From Azolla caroliniana (lineage: Eukaryota; Polypodiophyta), in assembly GCA_043228905.1 (NCBI GenBank), contig JBHGNT010000020.1, positions 5,208,001-5,272,000 of the forward strand: a stretch of 64,000 nt of DNA, given 5' to 3'. Under the pieces are notes generated by a model that saw nothing but the letters and a program-made list of their open reading frames with translations, was not told the origin of the DNA and did no database searches. Numbering within the stretch: the first letter of the stretch is position 1; every line of letters starts with the position of its first letter. Shown here one piece after another: positions 1-12,291 of this stretch. Position numbers and translations under genes: made by a program.

Positions 1-286
1 GGAAAAGGGAGGCGAGCGTGTTATCATACACTTGGCCCCACCACCACCACCACCACCACCATCACTATGACCATGCATGCATGCATGCATCCATCCATCC
101 ATCCATCCATCCAATATTTCTTCCTTCCTTCCTTTCTTCCTGAGAAACACTAGCACCCCTCCCCCGTTCACTTCCTCTTCTATTTTGTCCTCCTTATTCT
201 CTCTCTCTCTCTCTCTCGCCAAGTTATAAACCTGAGTCTCTCTCTCTCTCCCTCTCCCTCTCTCTCTCTCTGAGTTTCTTCACCGT
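1..286 (+). promoter_or_regulatory. 5' flank and leader of the desaturase gene
   Basis: No coding potential is seen. The stretch holds an ACC run (about 37-62), ATGC/ATCC tetranucleotide repeats (about 71-112) and two CT-dinucleotide runs (about 199-217 and 237-271). A TATAAA hexamer lies at 225-230, 57 bases before the start codon, so transcription could begin inside the second CT run. CT-rich leaders next to TATA boxes are common in plant genes. The TSS is inferred, not shown. Confidence 0.45.
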
Positions 287-2836
287 ATGGCTCTCACATC
301 TCCCTTTCCTCTCTCTTCATCCAAAGCTATGTTGCTGGGAACTTCAGAGATTGTGCCTTCCAAGCTATGGATCTCGCAATGTTGCCCTGCTCGAGGCCGC
401 CCATTGGGTCATGTCGTAATGACTGCTACGATGCCCATGTAAGTGTATGGTATATACTGAGATGACCTAGATTTCACATCTGCACATCAGGGTTCCGAAC
501 TAGAAGTCCAAAAGACGTAAGCTGTAGAATTTAGGACATTAGAGAATGTTTTGCGAAATTTTGCTTTTTTAGGGTTTTTCTGTTTTATAGATACATTGCA
601 AAACCTTGTTTTCTGTAGAGGAGTTTCATGATAGATTTCAAATGAGTTCCCGTTTGTTCCTTCTCTTGGGTTCGAATTCAACGTTTAAAGATATGTTGCA
701 AAACTCTATTCTTTTGCGTTAAAGTACACTGAAATTTTACTTAGATCTTCTCGAATTCGATGTTTAAATTTAGAATTTGTTAGGACGTATTTGCAATTTT
801 CTGTTTTCGCATAAAAGATACTGATTTATCACATGGGTCTTACCAAGATGATAAAAGATTTAGGTCTCTTTAAGATGCCAGAACTAACTTTTCAACGTCT
901 AGATAAATTCAGGGATTTTTAAGATGTCTTGCAAAACTCTATTCTTCACAGAGCAGAGTACTCACAGATTTCAAGTGGGTCTTACTATTAGGATTTGTTA
1001 AATTTATGTTTTGTCACAAAGCAAGAGCCCAAATTTCAAGAGTACTCACAGATTTCAAGTGGGTCTTACTATTAGGATTTGTTAAATTTATGTTTTGTTA
1101 CAAAGCAAGAGCCCAAATTTCAAGGTCTGAAGCTCAGGCTTAGCTAAGCCAAAACGGCGTTCTTTTTCAGAAAAACTGGAGCTAGTGTTGAAGCAAAGAG
1201 TTCTACATATGTACCTCAAGAGCTTCACAAACAAGTAACTCATTCTCTACCTCAAGAGAAGGTTGAGATCTTCAAATCTCTAGAGGGGTGGGCCGAAGCT
1301 GAGATCTTACCTTTCCTAAAGACAGTAGAGAAGAGTTGGCAACCTCAAGATTTTCTCCCAGAGCCTTCATCTGATGAATTCTACGATGAAGTGAGAGAGA
1401 TCAGGGCTAGGGCTAAAGAGCTTCCTGATGATTATTTGGTGTGTCTGGTTGGTGATATGATCACCGAGGAGGCTTTGCCTACTTACCAGACTATGTTGAA
1501 TACTCTTGATGGTGTTAGAGATGAGACAGGGGCGAGCCTTACGTCCTGGGCGAGATGGACTAGGGCGTGGACCGCTGAAGAAAACCGGCATGGAGACTTG
1601 TTGAATAAGTATCTCTATCTTACAGGGAGGGTTAACATGAGGGCCATCGAGCAGACCATCCAGTATTTGATTGGATCTGGGATGGTGAGTTTGTTGTCTA
1701 GGTTATAGCGTAATTCTGGCCTGTGTGTGTATATATTATATGTATGTGCTAATTTCTTGCACGTGATGTTATAGTTATAGTGCATTATCTGCTCAAATTG
1801 TATCATAATGCTGGTGTATGAAAGATGCATGGCATATATAATATCTATGTTCATTTATCGATGATGATATTTCAGTTGTTAATTTCTTGAGGTCTTGTCT
1901 GTTTTGACTTGATTCTGGCCTTGTGTGTATGTGTGGTTTGATTTGATTTGATTGCGGCAGTATTATTATTGTGTGTGTATAGTTTGATTTGATTGTGGTA
2001 GTATATATGTGATATGTGATTGCAATGTTGCTGAATAGAATATAAATGTATGGTTTGGCATGTGAGTATATTATGGTTGCACGGCACGGATTCGTTGAGC
2101 CTTACTTGTTTGATTTGACTCTGTTGTAATTTTGTGTAAATTTAAGATGCATGTTTTGCATATGATGCTTTTGCGGCTGCACGTATTTCTTTGGGAAGTT
2201 GATGATGCTATATTTTGATGGATGCTGTGAAAGCTAATTCCTTTGTGCATGATGATCCTATATATGTTATAGGATCCTCAAACTGAGAACAATCCATACT
2301 TGGGTTTTATCTACACATCCTTCCAAGAAAGGGCGACATTTATCTCTCATGGAAATACGGCGAGGCATGCAAAGGACTTTGGTGACCTTAAGCTTGCTCA
2401 AATTTGTGGTATAATCGCTTCTGATGAGCGAAGACATGAGAATGCATACACCAAGATAGTGGAAAAGCTCTTTGAAATTGACCCTGATTGTACCATGTTG
2501 GCTTTAGAGGATATGATGAGGAAGAAGATATCGATGCCTGCCCATCTCATGTATGATGGGCATGACAAGGACATCTTCGAGAAATTCTCACTTGTGGCAC
2601 AAAGGACAGGTGTGTACACAGCTCGGGACTATGCCGATATTTTAGAGCATTTGACAAAAAGATGGAACCTAGAGAAGCTTCCAGGGCTTTCCAGCAAAGG
2701 TCAAAAAGCACAAGAATATGTCTGCGGATTGCCAAATCGTTTTAGAAAGCTGGAAGAACGTACATCGAAAGTGAAGAAAGCGCCAAGAACAGCCACACTC
2801 AGCTGGATATTTAATAGGGAAGTTGCTCTTGTCTAG
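287..2836 (+). CDS. SAD: Plastidial acyl-ACP (stearoyl-ACP) desaturase, three exons
   Basis: Join 287-438, 1171-1684, 2273-2836; 409 residues. Introns begin GTAAGT and GTGAGT and end AG. This soluble stroma enzyme family inserts the delta-9 double bond into stearoyl-ACP using ferredoxin and O2. Residues 1 to about 50 look like a chloroplast transit peptide (Ser/Thr/Leu-rich, almost no acidic residues). All six di-iron ligands of the family are present: E150 (in TEEALPTYQ), E188 and H191 (in AEENRHGD), E241 (in SFQERATF), E274 and H277 (in SDERRHEN). The length is slightly above the usual ~396. The C-terminus ends in VALV rather than the common VKL, which suggests a side paralogue. A TAA created by the first donor (CCC ATG TAA) would stop translation if intron 1 were retained. 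An ATAATAAATA stretch near 2876-2885 is a possible poly(A) signal. No breaks seen; substrate preference cannot be read from sequence. Confidence 0.95.
957..1124. repeat. 84-bp tandem duplication in intron 1
   Basis: Copies at 957-1040 and 1041-1124 differ at essentially one base (TTGTCAC versus TTGTTAC). The duplication lies wholly in intron 1 of the desaturase gene, 46 bases before the acceptor, so it does not touch the coding frame. The near identity says it is recent. Confidence 0.9.
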
Positions 2837-4095
2837 GACGATATCTTTCCATACAGCAAAGGCATTGCTAGTATATAATAAATATATAAGGCTGAAAGTA
2901 AGGAAGGACTTTCAATCATTCATTCAACATGTTCTGAAGGCCTAAGGCATCATCGATAAGCTTCTCCAAGTCATCATCAAAATATATGCTGTCAAACGTT
3001 TCTTTGCTTGCTTTTGTTGAAAGGTGGTTGGTCTCTGATTGTTCAAAACATATATCTATTTGAGAGTGTTCGTGCACCGGTTTGGGTTTGCCTGGTGTGG
3101 TGGTCAATCAATGTAATGCGGTATTTAGTTTCTTTTTTTATACAGGGTTTTATTGTTAGTTTTTTTGTCTGAATGTAGAACCTTTCCAAGTGTCCATTTT
3201 ATCAATTACTTAAATTTGGGATTTTTGAAATGGGAAAAAAAATCTGTGTGCTCTCGCTCGGGTAGGCCTCATGATTTACTCCAATAAAATCTAGTGTGGA
3301 ACTTCTATGTCTTGGCAATTTCCCCTTTTCAGTTAAAAAAAGATAAATTTCTTTGTAATTGGCAGACTCCAATCATGATGATGATTGAAATTCCAACGTT
3401 AGAGAATTTATGAGAATTGTGGTGCCATATTGGGGCAAAATTTCTCGTCCATACATTTTAATATGAGTTTGATTGCTGCAAGTAAAGAGTGTATAATATA
3501 TGAAACAGCTACTTTTGAAATGTAAGTAATGCATAATGCCTCTCAGTAGATTGCTATCATCCTAAGGAAATTGTATTAAGTGAATGGACGCTCCACCATA
3601 ATGTGGAAGACAATTCTAGATGCAATTCAACAGATGAGAACTCAATTTTGTGCGTACCCAATTCTTCCTTTGTGAGGCCTAATTCATGCAAGAAATATTT
3701 GTGTAGTGAAGCCAATGTTTTATATAATCTTGTGTTGTCAACACAAATTCATTGTATGTCTCAATATCTCTTGAAAAGAACACATTGAGAACATTGTCAT
3801 ATAAATTGTAGGACCACAAGGAACAACATGGAGGCAAGTTTGCACCTATCAATATAATGGTGACTTGTACCCGATATCCAAAGAATATGGTGAAGAAATG
3901 TTATCATGAAGAATAGGGTTCACACATTGTCGTAATAAATGACAATAGTATGTATGTTTAGCTAACTAAATTTGCATGCACTTCTCCTTTGGAAGACAAC
4001 AAACGTGAAACAACCCAAAAGATAGAAATGTTTAAGGAAGAATGGTAGACAAGGCGTAACATGAGTATGTTCAATTAAAGTTGGAATCAATAGGG
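2837..4095. other. 3' flank of the desaturase gene, no gene recognised
   Basis: AT-rich sequence with the probable 3' UTR at its left end. Short open frames here (for example 3603-3788) show no family motif and no neighbouring exon structure. No element termini or repeats were found. Confidence 0.5.
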
Positions 4096-4234
4096 CCCTT
4101 TAGTAGTGTTATTGATATCAAGCAAGCACACGCCCTTTAGTAGTGTTATTGATATCAAGCAACTTTAGTAGTGTTATTGATATCAAGCAAGCACACGCCC
4201 TTTAGTAGTGTTATTGATATCAAGCAAGCACACG
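4096..4234. repeat. Cluster of four short direct repeats
   Basis: Four copies of a unit beginning TTTAGTAGTGTTATTGATAT start at about 4099, 4136, 4164 and 4201, with spacings of 37, 28 and 37. The third copy lacks the 9-base spacer containing GCACACGCC. Copies are essentially identical, so this is a recent local expansion just left of the larger 354-bp array. Confidence 0.85.
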
Positions 4235-4338
4235 ACGAGACATTTATGTAGTGGTTTCCAACAAGTCCCTTAGAAGTGGTGCACAACTTCAATCACATAC
4301 ATATGATGGATTAATATCATTAAAGAAGTTATTGAGGT

Positions 4339-5402
4339 ACTTAGTCTCAAATGTTTACTAGATCGTTACACTTTTCATGTTCCACCTTGAGCCAAGTTTA
4401 TTCTATAACAGGCAACACCTTACTCATGTCTAAGAATATTCTCAAAAGCACTTGAATAAGTGGGGTGTTTCAAGCACTCATTTGAAGGCATAATATCATT
4501 TACGGAAAACCGTATCTATGGTTACATTATGGATATTATGGAAGTATCGTTGTAAAAGACGATATGAGTTCACAATTCCTTTTCTCTCAGATATATTGTC
4601 AGAATTATGGGGGTGCTTATTGGCGGTTGTGCGGGGGCAATATGACGATATGCTAGGCTCTTCGAAGGTTGTTCTGAAGAAAAGGAAAAACTACTTAGTC
4701 TCAAATGTTTACTAGATCGTTACACTTTTCATGTTCCACCTTGAGCCAAGTTTATTCTATAGCAGGCAACACCTTACTCATGTCTAAGAATATTCTCAAA
4801 AGCACTTGAATAAGTGGGGTGTTTCAAGCACTCATTTGAAGGCATAATATCATTTACGGAAAACCGTATCTATGGTTACATTATGGATATTATGGAAGTA
4901 TCGTTGTAAAAGACGATACGAGTTCACAATTCCTTTTCTCTCAAATATATTGTCAGAATTATGGGGGTGCTTATTGGCGGTTGTGCGGGGGCAATATGAC
5001 GATATGCTAGGCTCTTCGAAGGTTGTTCTGAAGAAAAGGAAAAACTACTTAATCTCAAATGTTTACTAGATCGTTACACTTTTCATGTTCCACCTTGAGC
5101 CAAGTTTATTCTATAGCAGGCAACACCTTACTCATGTCTAAGAATATTCTCAAAAGCACTTGAATAAGTGGGGTGTTTCAAGCACTCATTTGAAGGCATA
5201 ATATCATTTACGGAAAACCGTATCTATGGTTACATTATGGATATTATGGAAGTATCGTTGTAAAAGACGATATGAGTTCACAATTCCTTTTCTCTCAGAT
5301 ATATTGTCAGAATTATGGGGGTGCTTATTGGCGGTTGTGTGGGGGCAATATGACGATATGCTAGGCTCTTCGAAGGTTGTTCTGAAGAAAAGGAAAAACT
5401 TA
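4339..5402. repeat. 354-bp tandem array, three copies
   Basis: The block starting TTAGTCTCAA recurs at 4341, 4695 and 5049 (TTAATCTCAA in the third), an exact 354-bp period, 118 codons. Copies differ at only a few bases. Each carries the same open stretch (from 4518, 4872 and 5226) encoding a segment with WILWKYRCKRRYE, which faintly resembles the linker region of plant LINE polyproteins; that resemblance is weak. The third copy runs on into unrelated sequence after 5400. A satellite seed or a duplicated LINE scrap are both possible. Confidence 0.85.
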
Positions 5403-6054
5403 TTGCAATTATGGAGAAAGTTGCCTCTGTTCACAGTCTACTCTCAAGGACCGTTATGGAAATATCATCACCCCTGGTTCTTGCCTTGACCACTTCTTTT
5501 GTACATAATACTCTCTGATTTTACATGTTTGTAGCCCTCTAGTGCTTGAAGGAAATCTTTTGGGAATTTTTATTATTATTGTAGAACATTAAAGTTCATG
5601 ATATGACAATCATATTGAAAGGGAGATGATGATGGTGGCGTGGCTAGATCCAAAACACTAAAGGAGTGGGCTGTTGTGTGAGGAGAGAGAAAGTAGAGAA
5701 AACTATGTAGAAAATGGAGAGGAAACCGTAGGCGCTAAAGTCCCCTACCTCATCATCAAAGGTTTGGGACCAATCCTTATTGGTAACTAACTTTTAGGTA
5801 ATTTGGGCATGTTCACACATGGACAATGAACAAATTTTATAAATATAATCTGAATGCCTATATCCCCCGTTGTTGTGCCTTTCGGCGTTGGATCGTTGCA
5901 TGAGTCGAGTGGGAACCACGTAGTTTACGAATTATACTACGACACCGCAAATTGGGGCCAAAAATATAATAAAGGTGTGTCTAGAAAGCTCTCAAAGGGA
6001 GTTTTCACATTGAATGGTCAAAATATACAAAAAGTAGAGTCCTTGGGCCTTTAT
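5403..6054. other. No gene or element recognised
   Basis: Between the 354-bp array and the first LTR remnant. The open frame at 5854-6153 shows no recognised domain and runs on into the LTR remnant, so it was not called as a gene. Confidence 0.4.
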
Positions 6055-6179
6055 TGTCAAATACGGGGATATAATGGCCGTATTCACATTGTCCCATTTG
6101 GACAAACTAGACTAGGACATATTTGTAATATGATCAAAGGGCAGTTGACCTAGCTAAGTTAGTATATAATTGGACTTGT
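6055..6179 (+). repeat. LTR remnant related to the Ty1-3 LTR
   Basis: Starts with TGTCAAATACGGGG and continues with GGCCGTATTCAC, then GGGCAGTTG and GTTAGTATATAA. These follow the same order as the start of the Ty1-3 LTR (30647 and 52236), which reads GGACGTATTCAC, GGGCAGTTG and GTTAGTATATAA. It is diverged, and is cut at about 6180 where another LTR begins. Inferred to be an old insertion of a relative of Ty1-3. Confidence 0.55.
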
Positions 6180-6635
6180 TGTTGAGAAAACTGGTCCCTC
6201 CGGATGGGAAGAACACAAGTTGGAAGGGATGGAGAACCAACCGGATCGGCCTGAAGCCAATCGACAAAAGAGCCATCATAGCCGGCTTGTCTGATTTGAA
6301 ATTCGGATATTGCACATGGAGTCGGATCGTTAGGAGCCGACTTAGCACCGACTGGAGAGATAAGCCGAATTTGTTCGATAGCTAACTCAACTGAGGCTGA
6401 AAAATTGACTGATCGATAATCGATCGATAACCAATTCGGCTAATAGTCGAATAGATTGAATGTGACTAGGCTATATTTGTAAATACTCATATATGTATAT
6501 GAGTATAAATATAGTTAGGGCAAGTAGTTATTTGTGTATGATAGTAGTTGAACAGTTGTAACAGTTGTTGATGTAGATAGAGTTGTAGAGTGTATCACAA
6601 CGTGTGGGAGAGAGAGAGAGAGAGAGAGAGAGAGA
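6180..6635 (+). repeat. Second LTR remnant with TATA box and GA run
   Basis: Begins TGTTGAGAAAACTGG directly at the break of the previous remnant. It contains a TATA-like GTATAAATATAG near 6500 and ends in a (GA)n run at 6608-6635, which abuts the LINE-1 sequence. No primer-binding site or second copy is seen, so it is called a truncated LTR by its terminus and promoter-like content. Confidence 0.45.
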
Positions 6636-7711
6636 ATCTTGAGAAGGGGATGCTTGTATGGAACCAATTTGCATTGGCTTCCGGATTACATATTAATTGG
6701 AGGAAGTCTAGTCTCATATCATGTACTGAAAGGGATTTTGAATGTTTAGGATGGCAAGGATCCGTGGTGAAGAAAGGCTCTATTTTTCGACACTTGGGCT
6801 ATCCATTAGGAATGAATGTTACAAATGGTCAATTGATTGAATGGATGTCTAGTAAGTTGAGGGATAAGTTCATGTATTGGAAATCACAATCTTGGCCATT
6901 TCATGTACGTTTGAAGGTTGTACAATGTATTATGGAACCTATGATATTATATTACTTGCCATTGCTGCCGTGGACAAAGAAGGCTTTGCATTCTATTTTG
7001 CAACCTCTTCGATATTTGTTGTGGAAGAAAAGGTATAAGATGGGAATCACTTGGGTTGCATGGAATCATCTAGCAACTCCTAAGCGCTTGGGGGGAGCTT
7101 GAGTATTGAACTTATCTAAGCATATGATGGCTCGTAGATTTTCATTATTACAATACATGTGTTCAAACTCACAACCATGGATATCTATTGTTCAATATTT
7201 CATTGAGAACATGGGTTTAACACATGGGAGGACAACAATTAAGGCTTCCTGGTGGCAATTACTAAATGGATGTATTTCACTTAAGATTCCGGGCTCTACA
7301 TGTGTTCAACACTTGGTTACCTCATGGTAAGAAGCACTCTTGTTATGTGTATGGAAACCATCATCTAGTAGAGAGCATTGTAATTCTTTGCAAAAAGAGT
7401 TAGTTGTGCCTTCTTGGTTATTATGTTGGCCAGGAAAGGAGAGATTACACTCTCAATTTAATCGTTTGTTTCGTTTGGGGGTCAAAGAGGTGGGAGATAT
7501 AGTTGAGGCTCCATCTCAAAGAATTTTGGAGTTTGTTGAAGCACGACAATTATTACGCATTCCGCCTAATTATGGGTTTATTTGGCAACAATTGCGAAAT
7601 ATTCCATTGATGCAAGGTCCTTTACCTCTACAAACAGGAGAACAACCGTGGATTGATTGGTGTTTAAAGGGTCAAACATCCTTGTTACAAGTGATTACTA
7701 ATCTTTTGTAT
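6636..7711 (+). pseudogene. LINE-1 reverse transcriptase C-terminal part
   Basis: Open stretches in turn (to 7102, 7106-7330, 7340-7710) carry typical plant L1 RT thumb and connector motifs: SGLHINWRKS, FRHLGYPLGMN and ATPKRLGG. They are broken by stops at about 7100 and 7328. The catalytic core lay further upstream and is lost. Dead coding sequence, interrupted at 7711 by Ty3-1. Confidence 0.75.
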
Positions 7712-7884
7712 TGTGGCGGTCACATGGACCACACCCAAATTAGGCCACCCAAATTAGGCCCCTACTAAGCCCCATGATTGGAAGAGCTAATTGGAGCGGG
7801 AGAACACCCTCCACGCTAAGAGTAGTCTATAAAATGTAACTTAGAACGTAATGGAAAGGGAGCTATTCTTGAGAGCATTTCACA
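7712..7884 (+). repeat. Ty3-1 5' LTR
   Basis: 173 bp, from TGTGGCGGTCAC to CATTTCACA. It contains a 14-base internal duplication (CCCAAATTAGGCCA type) that is absent from the 3' LTR. It is followed directly by TCTTGGTGGAGAAGAC, the position of the primer-binding site; the priming tRNA was not identified. Confidence 0.9.
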
Positions 7885-7944
7885 TCTTGGTGGAGAAGAC
7901 GGGCAAAGCAACCCCAACTCACGACCCCAACAACACACACCACG

Positions 7945-8900
7945 ATGCAACACGACAACAACGGCGGCAACGCCAACTCAATGAATCCGGAATTCCTCCA
8001 ACAACAAATTCAAGACCATCAGCCCACATCGCCAATCGACCAACTGGTTCAAGCCCTGTCCAACATTATTTTACAAGTTAACCATACTAACCAAGCCATG
8101 TTGTCATTTCTTTCAGCAAGATCCGAGCCACAACAGAATCTCCCAGACCCTCGAGTTCGCCCAAAACCATTCTCCAGCCTACCATCGAAAGACGTCCGCT
8201 CTTGGCTAGATCATTTCGAAATGGTGGCCAATTACCACCAATGGCCACACCCCCGGAAGGCAATGGAAATGAAGACACTCCTCGAGAATATCGCAGCAAC
8301 ATGGCTCGTACAACAACCCGAAGAGACACGCAATAACTGGGATCTATTACAGGCAGCCATGATTCGGAATTTTGCTCATCAAGACTCCCGTCAGACAGCC
8401 CTACAACAACTCGAGTCAATTGCCCAACAACCACACGAACCCATCACCCAGTTCGTGGTTCGATTTGTGCAAATCCTACGCCGGGTTGACGCCAACATGT
8501 CGGAAGACATGAAGTTGTTTTTCTTCTGGCCGTGTATCTGACATGACCTCCACCGCCGTGTACGCGATCAAGGCCCGACGACACTACACGAAGCCATCCT
8601 CACCACCCAACGCATCGAAGCTGCAGACGCGCATGACATGCACACACCAGGTAATCTCAGTCACGATCATACAAACACTATGCCAGCCGCCACTCCCATG
8701 GACATCGACGTCCGCCACTCCCATGGACATCGACGTCCAAAACGCGCAATTACGCGCCAAGCGTGCATTGCCCGAATGAGATAGTCAGGGATGCCCCAAA
8801 TGTTTCTACTGCAACAACTATGGCCAGATTCGGCGTCACTGTCGAAAGTGGCAAAATCACCAACAGAAGCAGAACGTCCAATTAGCCGACGTTGCCTCCC
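7945..8900 (+). pseudogene. Ty3-1 gag
   Basis: The ATG at 7945 opens a 198-residue frame with a retrotransposon gag domain (WLDHFEMVANYH, QQPHEPITQFVVRF). It is ended by a stop near 8541 and continues in other frames. Around 8794-8860 a zinc knuckle reads CFYCNNYGQIRRHC, with Gln in place of the knuckle histidine. Structural nucleocapsid role known for the family; broken here. Confidence 0.75.
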
Positions 8901-9099
8901 TCTCTGAGATCCCGGAAAACTAATGCGCGGGGTGCCACAGGAAGAGCCACCCCCGCACGTCCATGCCTCCACGTCATCAACCCTCCCGTTTCTCCCACGA
9001 TCGAGCTGCCCCCGCATGTCCACACCTCCACGTCATCAACTTCTCCCGTTTATACCACGATTGAGCCGACCCCGCATGTCCACGCCTCCACGTCATCAA

Positions 9100-10889
9100 C
9101 TTCGCCCGTTTGTACCACAATCGCCCGCCTCCAACACACGATCCAAGAAGTTCTCCTCGACTCCGACAACAGCATCTCTTCCATCAGCGCAGATTTAGTC
9201 ACCCAATTACAACTTCCCACGAGCCACGCACCGCCCATTAAAATCCTCTTCGGCGACTAACAACAGGTGTACCACTCACATACGCAAGTCATGTGCATGC
9301 TCACCATCAGTTCCGTCCAAATCCAACATCGTTTCTACGTTCTCCCGTGCCAGTTGTTCCCAATCACCCTAGGCTGTGATTGGTTCCTCCATAGTCGAGC
9401 CTATCTCGATTTCTCCTCACAACAGCTCATCCTCCCCAATCACCTTCCGATCGCGCTCTTCACTACTCCGCAAGATACCACCCACATAAGCAACACACAG
9501 TACCTAGTATCACTGACAGAGCGCATCCGACGACTCCTAGCCACCTTTCCCTCATTGTCTACACCACCTGAAAAACCTCCCTCGGTCCGTTTTCCGATCC
9601 ACCACACGATTCCTACAGGCAACGCCCGCCCCATCCACGCAGCTCCTCGACGTTGCTCGCCTCTCGACCACGAGCGCATCGACAATGCTGTCAAAACTAT
9701 GCTACAACAAGGGATTATCACACCTTCCAAGAGTGAGTGGATCTCGGAGCCACACATGGTAAAGAAAGATGGCTCTTACCGTTTTTGTGTCGACTTCCGA
9801 CAACTAAACGATGTCACCACCCATGACCGATATCCTCTCCCTCGTATCGACGACCTCGACCAGCTCGGCAAATCAAAGTACTTCACCTCCCTCGACCTGG
9901 CCTCGGGATATTGGCAGATCCCTATGAATCCTAAAGATGCCCACAAAACTGCATTCCGCACTAGGAAAGGCATTTTTCAGTTCACACGGATGCCCTTCGG
10001 CCTATCCGATGTTGGGAGCACATTCCAGTGAATGGCTAACACCATCTTCGATGATCTCATCACGCACCGCGTCGTCATCGTCTATCTAGATGATATTCTG
10101 ATACATACAAGCACTTGGGTGGAACACCTTCAAGTCCTTCAGGAGGTCCTCACTTGTGTTCAACGCTATCGATTGCAGCTGCAATGGAAGAAGTGTCGAT
10201 GGGGTAGTACGCGCCTCCGCTTCCTCGGGTACGTCATCTCCTCCGACGGAGTACAGATGGACCCAGAGAAGACGGAAGCAGTCCAAAAATTCCCACGCCC
10301 CACCACAGTCAAGCAACTTCAACGCTTCCTCGGCCTCCTCACGTTCTCTCTCCGCTTCATCCCACGACTAGCCGACTTGTCAGCCCCACTATGCGCGCTC
10401 CTGCAAAAAGACACACCCTTCCTATGGACCGAAGCCTGCGAATCCAACTTCCTGCAGCTCAAGCGAACACTCCAAGCCTCTGACCTCCTTGCCCACCCTG
10501 ATTTCACGAAGCCTTTCCATCTATAGACGGATGCCTCCAATGTCGGCCTTGGTGCGGTCCCGCTCCAATCCAACGACAACGACCAACTACACCCGATTGC
10601 CTACAGAAGTCGGTCACTTACCAAAGCCGAACAAAATTACTCGACAACCGAAAAAGAGTTGCTCGCCATCGTCTGAGCATTCCATCGTTTCCACCCATAC
10701 CTACACGGATCAAATACATCAGTCGAAACTGACCATCAGCCATTGCTCTCCCTCATAAAGAAGGCTCATCCACCCGGTCGCTTACTCCATTGGGCTTTGG
10801 CGCTACAGGATTACACATTCACGTTGCACTATCGCCGTGGTCCCCAAAACATCGCCGCCGATGGATTATCCCGCATATCCTTTTAGGCG
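9100..10889 (+). pseudogene. Ty3-1 protease, reverse transcriptase and RNase H
   Basis: The protease start reads LLDSDNSISS, so the catalytic DSG is DSD. RT frames 9267-10031 and 10032-10526 are separated by one in-frame TGA. They hold FCVDFRQLND, SLDLASGYWQI, MPFGL and the intact catalytic YLDD (VIVYLDDILIH). RNase H follows from about 10527, with [23 protein letters not shown] and GRLLHWALALQ, after a TAG at 10524-10526. The motif set looks more like animal/fungal Ty3 lineages than plant chromoviruses; this is a pattern judgement without a search. Confidence 0.8.
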
Positions 10890-12190
10890 AACCAGTCGCC
10901 TCTGACACAATCAATTTCCCCATATCCTCGTCCCAAATAGCCAACATGCAACAACACGACAAAAAAATCCAAGACATCTGCCACCGCCTACGAGCCGAGC
11001 CAACATCATTCCTCACCAAGCAATTCATGATCCAGGATAATGTCCTGCTTTTTTGCCAAGTAGGCAAGGAACCCTGGGGTCTAGGTGCCTGAGCAACTGC
11101 GCCTGTCTTACCTTAATTTCTTCCACAATCACCCGTTGTCCGGCCACTTGGGTTTTCATAAGGTGCTAGACAAAATCCGTTGCAAATTCTATTGGCCGGG
11201 GCTACGCCAGGAGGTCGCCTCCTACATCAAAGCATGCAACTTATGTCAGGCCATCAAATCACCTCAAGTGGCTCAAGGCCTCTTACATCCAATACAAGTT
11301 CAAGCTCCATTTGAAATTGTCGGATGGGACATTATGGGCCCCTTTCCCGAGTCACAAGAAGGGAACAAATTCATCCTTGTCATAACTGAGTACTTGACGT
11401 GTTGGGCTGAGACGGCCGCTATCCTAGATGCCAAGGCTATGACCATTGCCTCCAAACTATTGGAGAAAATTATCTTCCCCCATGGGTGCCCACTCCAAAT
11501 CTTGTCCGAACGAGGACCCCAGTTCAACAGCGAGCTCCTACGCCTAGTTTCTACACAATTAGGAATCCAACAATTATTCACGTCACCCTACCATCCGCAA
11601 ACGAATGGATTGATGGAGCGCCTCAATCGAACCTTAAAACAACAAATCTCGGCCTACATCGATCCGCTGCACTCGACCTAAGACCGGATCTTGCCCTTCG
11701 TTACGCATGCCTACAACACAACTGTGCAAGCCTCCACCTGCATTAGCCCATTTCGGGCCCTTTACGGAAGGGACCCGTGCTTACCCCCAGAAGTGGCAAT
11801 CCCGGGCAATCCCGCAACCAATCACACGACTCCACTCTGACGCAGTGTCTTGGTGGTCCCACCTGCAACAACTCCAACCCCTCCTCTGCAAAGCCATCAC
11901 GAGCAACCTGCACCAAGCATAGCTACGCCAAAAATGACAACACGATGCAGGCCGCACCAACCATCAATACCACGTCAGTGACAAAGTCCTCGTCTATTTC
12001 CCCATCCGTCGTTGCGACCTCAGCGAGTCGCTCATGCACCGATGGATCAGTCCCATCAAAGTTCAAAAGCAAATACGCAACACTACATATCTGCTCCGTC
12101 GCGCCTCCAACAACCGCTCTACCTTTGCCCGCCAATCTCGCATGAAGCCCTTCCATCAGCTACCATTGCCCCTGCCCACGCTCATGCCCA
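10890..12190 (+). pseudogene. Ty3-1 integrase
   Basis: The main frame 11085-11681 has the HHCC zinc module (HPLSGHLGFH...CNLC). The core has D in GWDIMGPF, LSERGPQF (second Asp replaced by Glu) and E in NGLMERLNR. After a stop at about 11680, fragments continue with the C-terminal barrel (DKVLVYFPIRRCDLSE, LMHRWISP, 11950-12060). A proline-rich tail follows; no chromodomain is seen. Inactive. Confidence 0.8.
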
Positions 12191-12291
12191 TACCCACGCC
12201 CACGACCGTGTCATCCCCCCCCCACCTAGAACCGTCGTCCACGCCCCGTCGCGATCCGACCGCACAATAACTTTTTTTTACAAGGGGGAAC

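Noticed and set aside
37-112. ACC and ATCC repeats upstream of the desaturase as a regulatory array
   Set aside because: Simple microsatellites with no motif pointing to a specific regulator.
3603-3788. Small open frame downstream of the desaturase gene
   Set aside because: No family motif, no splice context, AT-rich intergenic composition.
4096-4234. CRISPR-like direct repeats
   Set aside because: Only four copies with near-zero or identical spacers in plant DNA; an ordinary tandem expansion.
8087-8434. 115-residue minus-strand frame
   Set aside because: Antisense to the Ty3-1 gag domain; the gag strand has recognisable motifs and this one does not.
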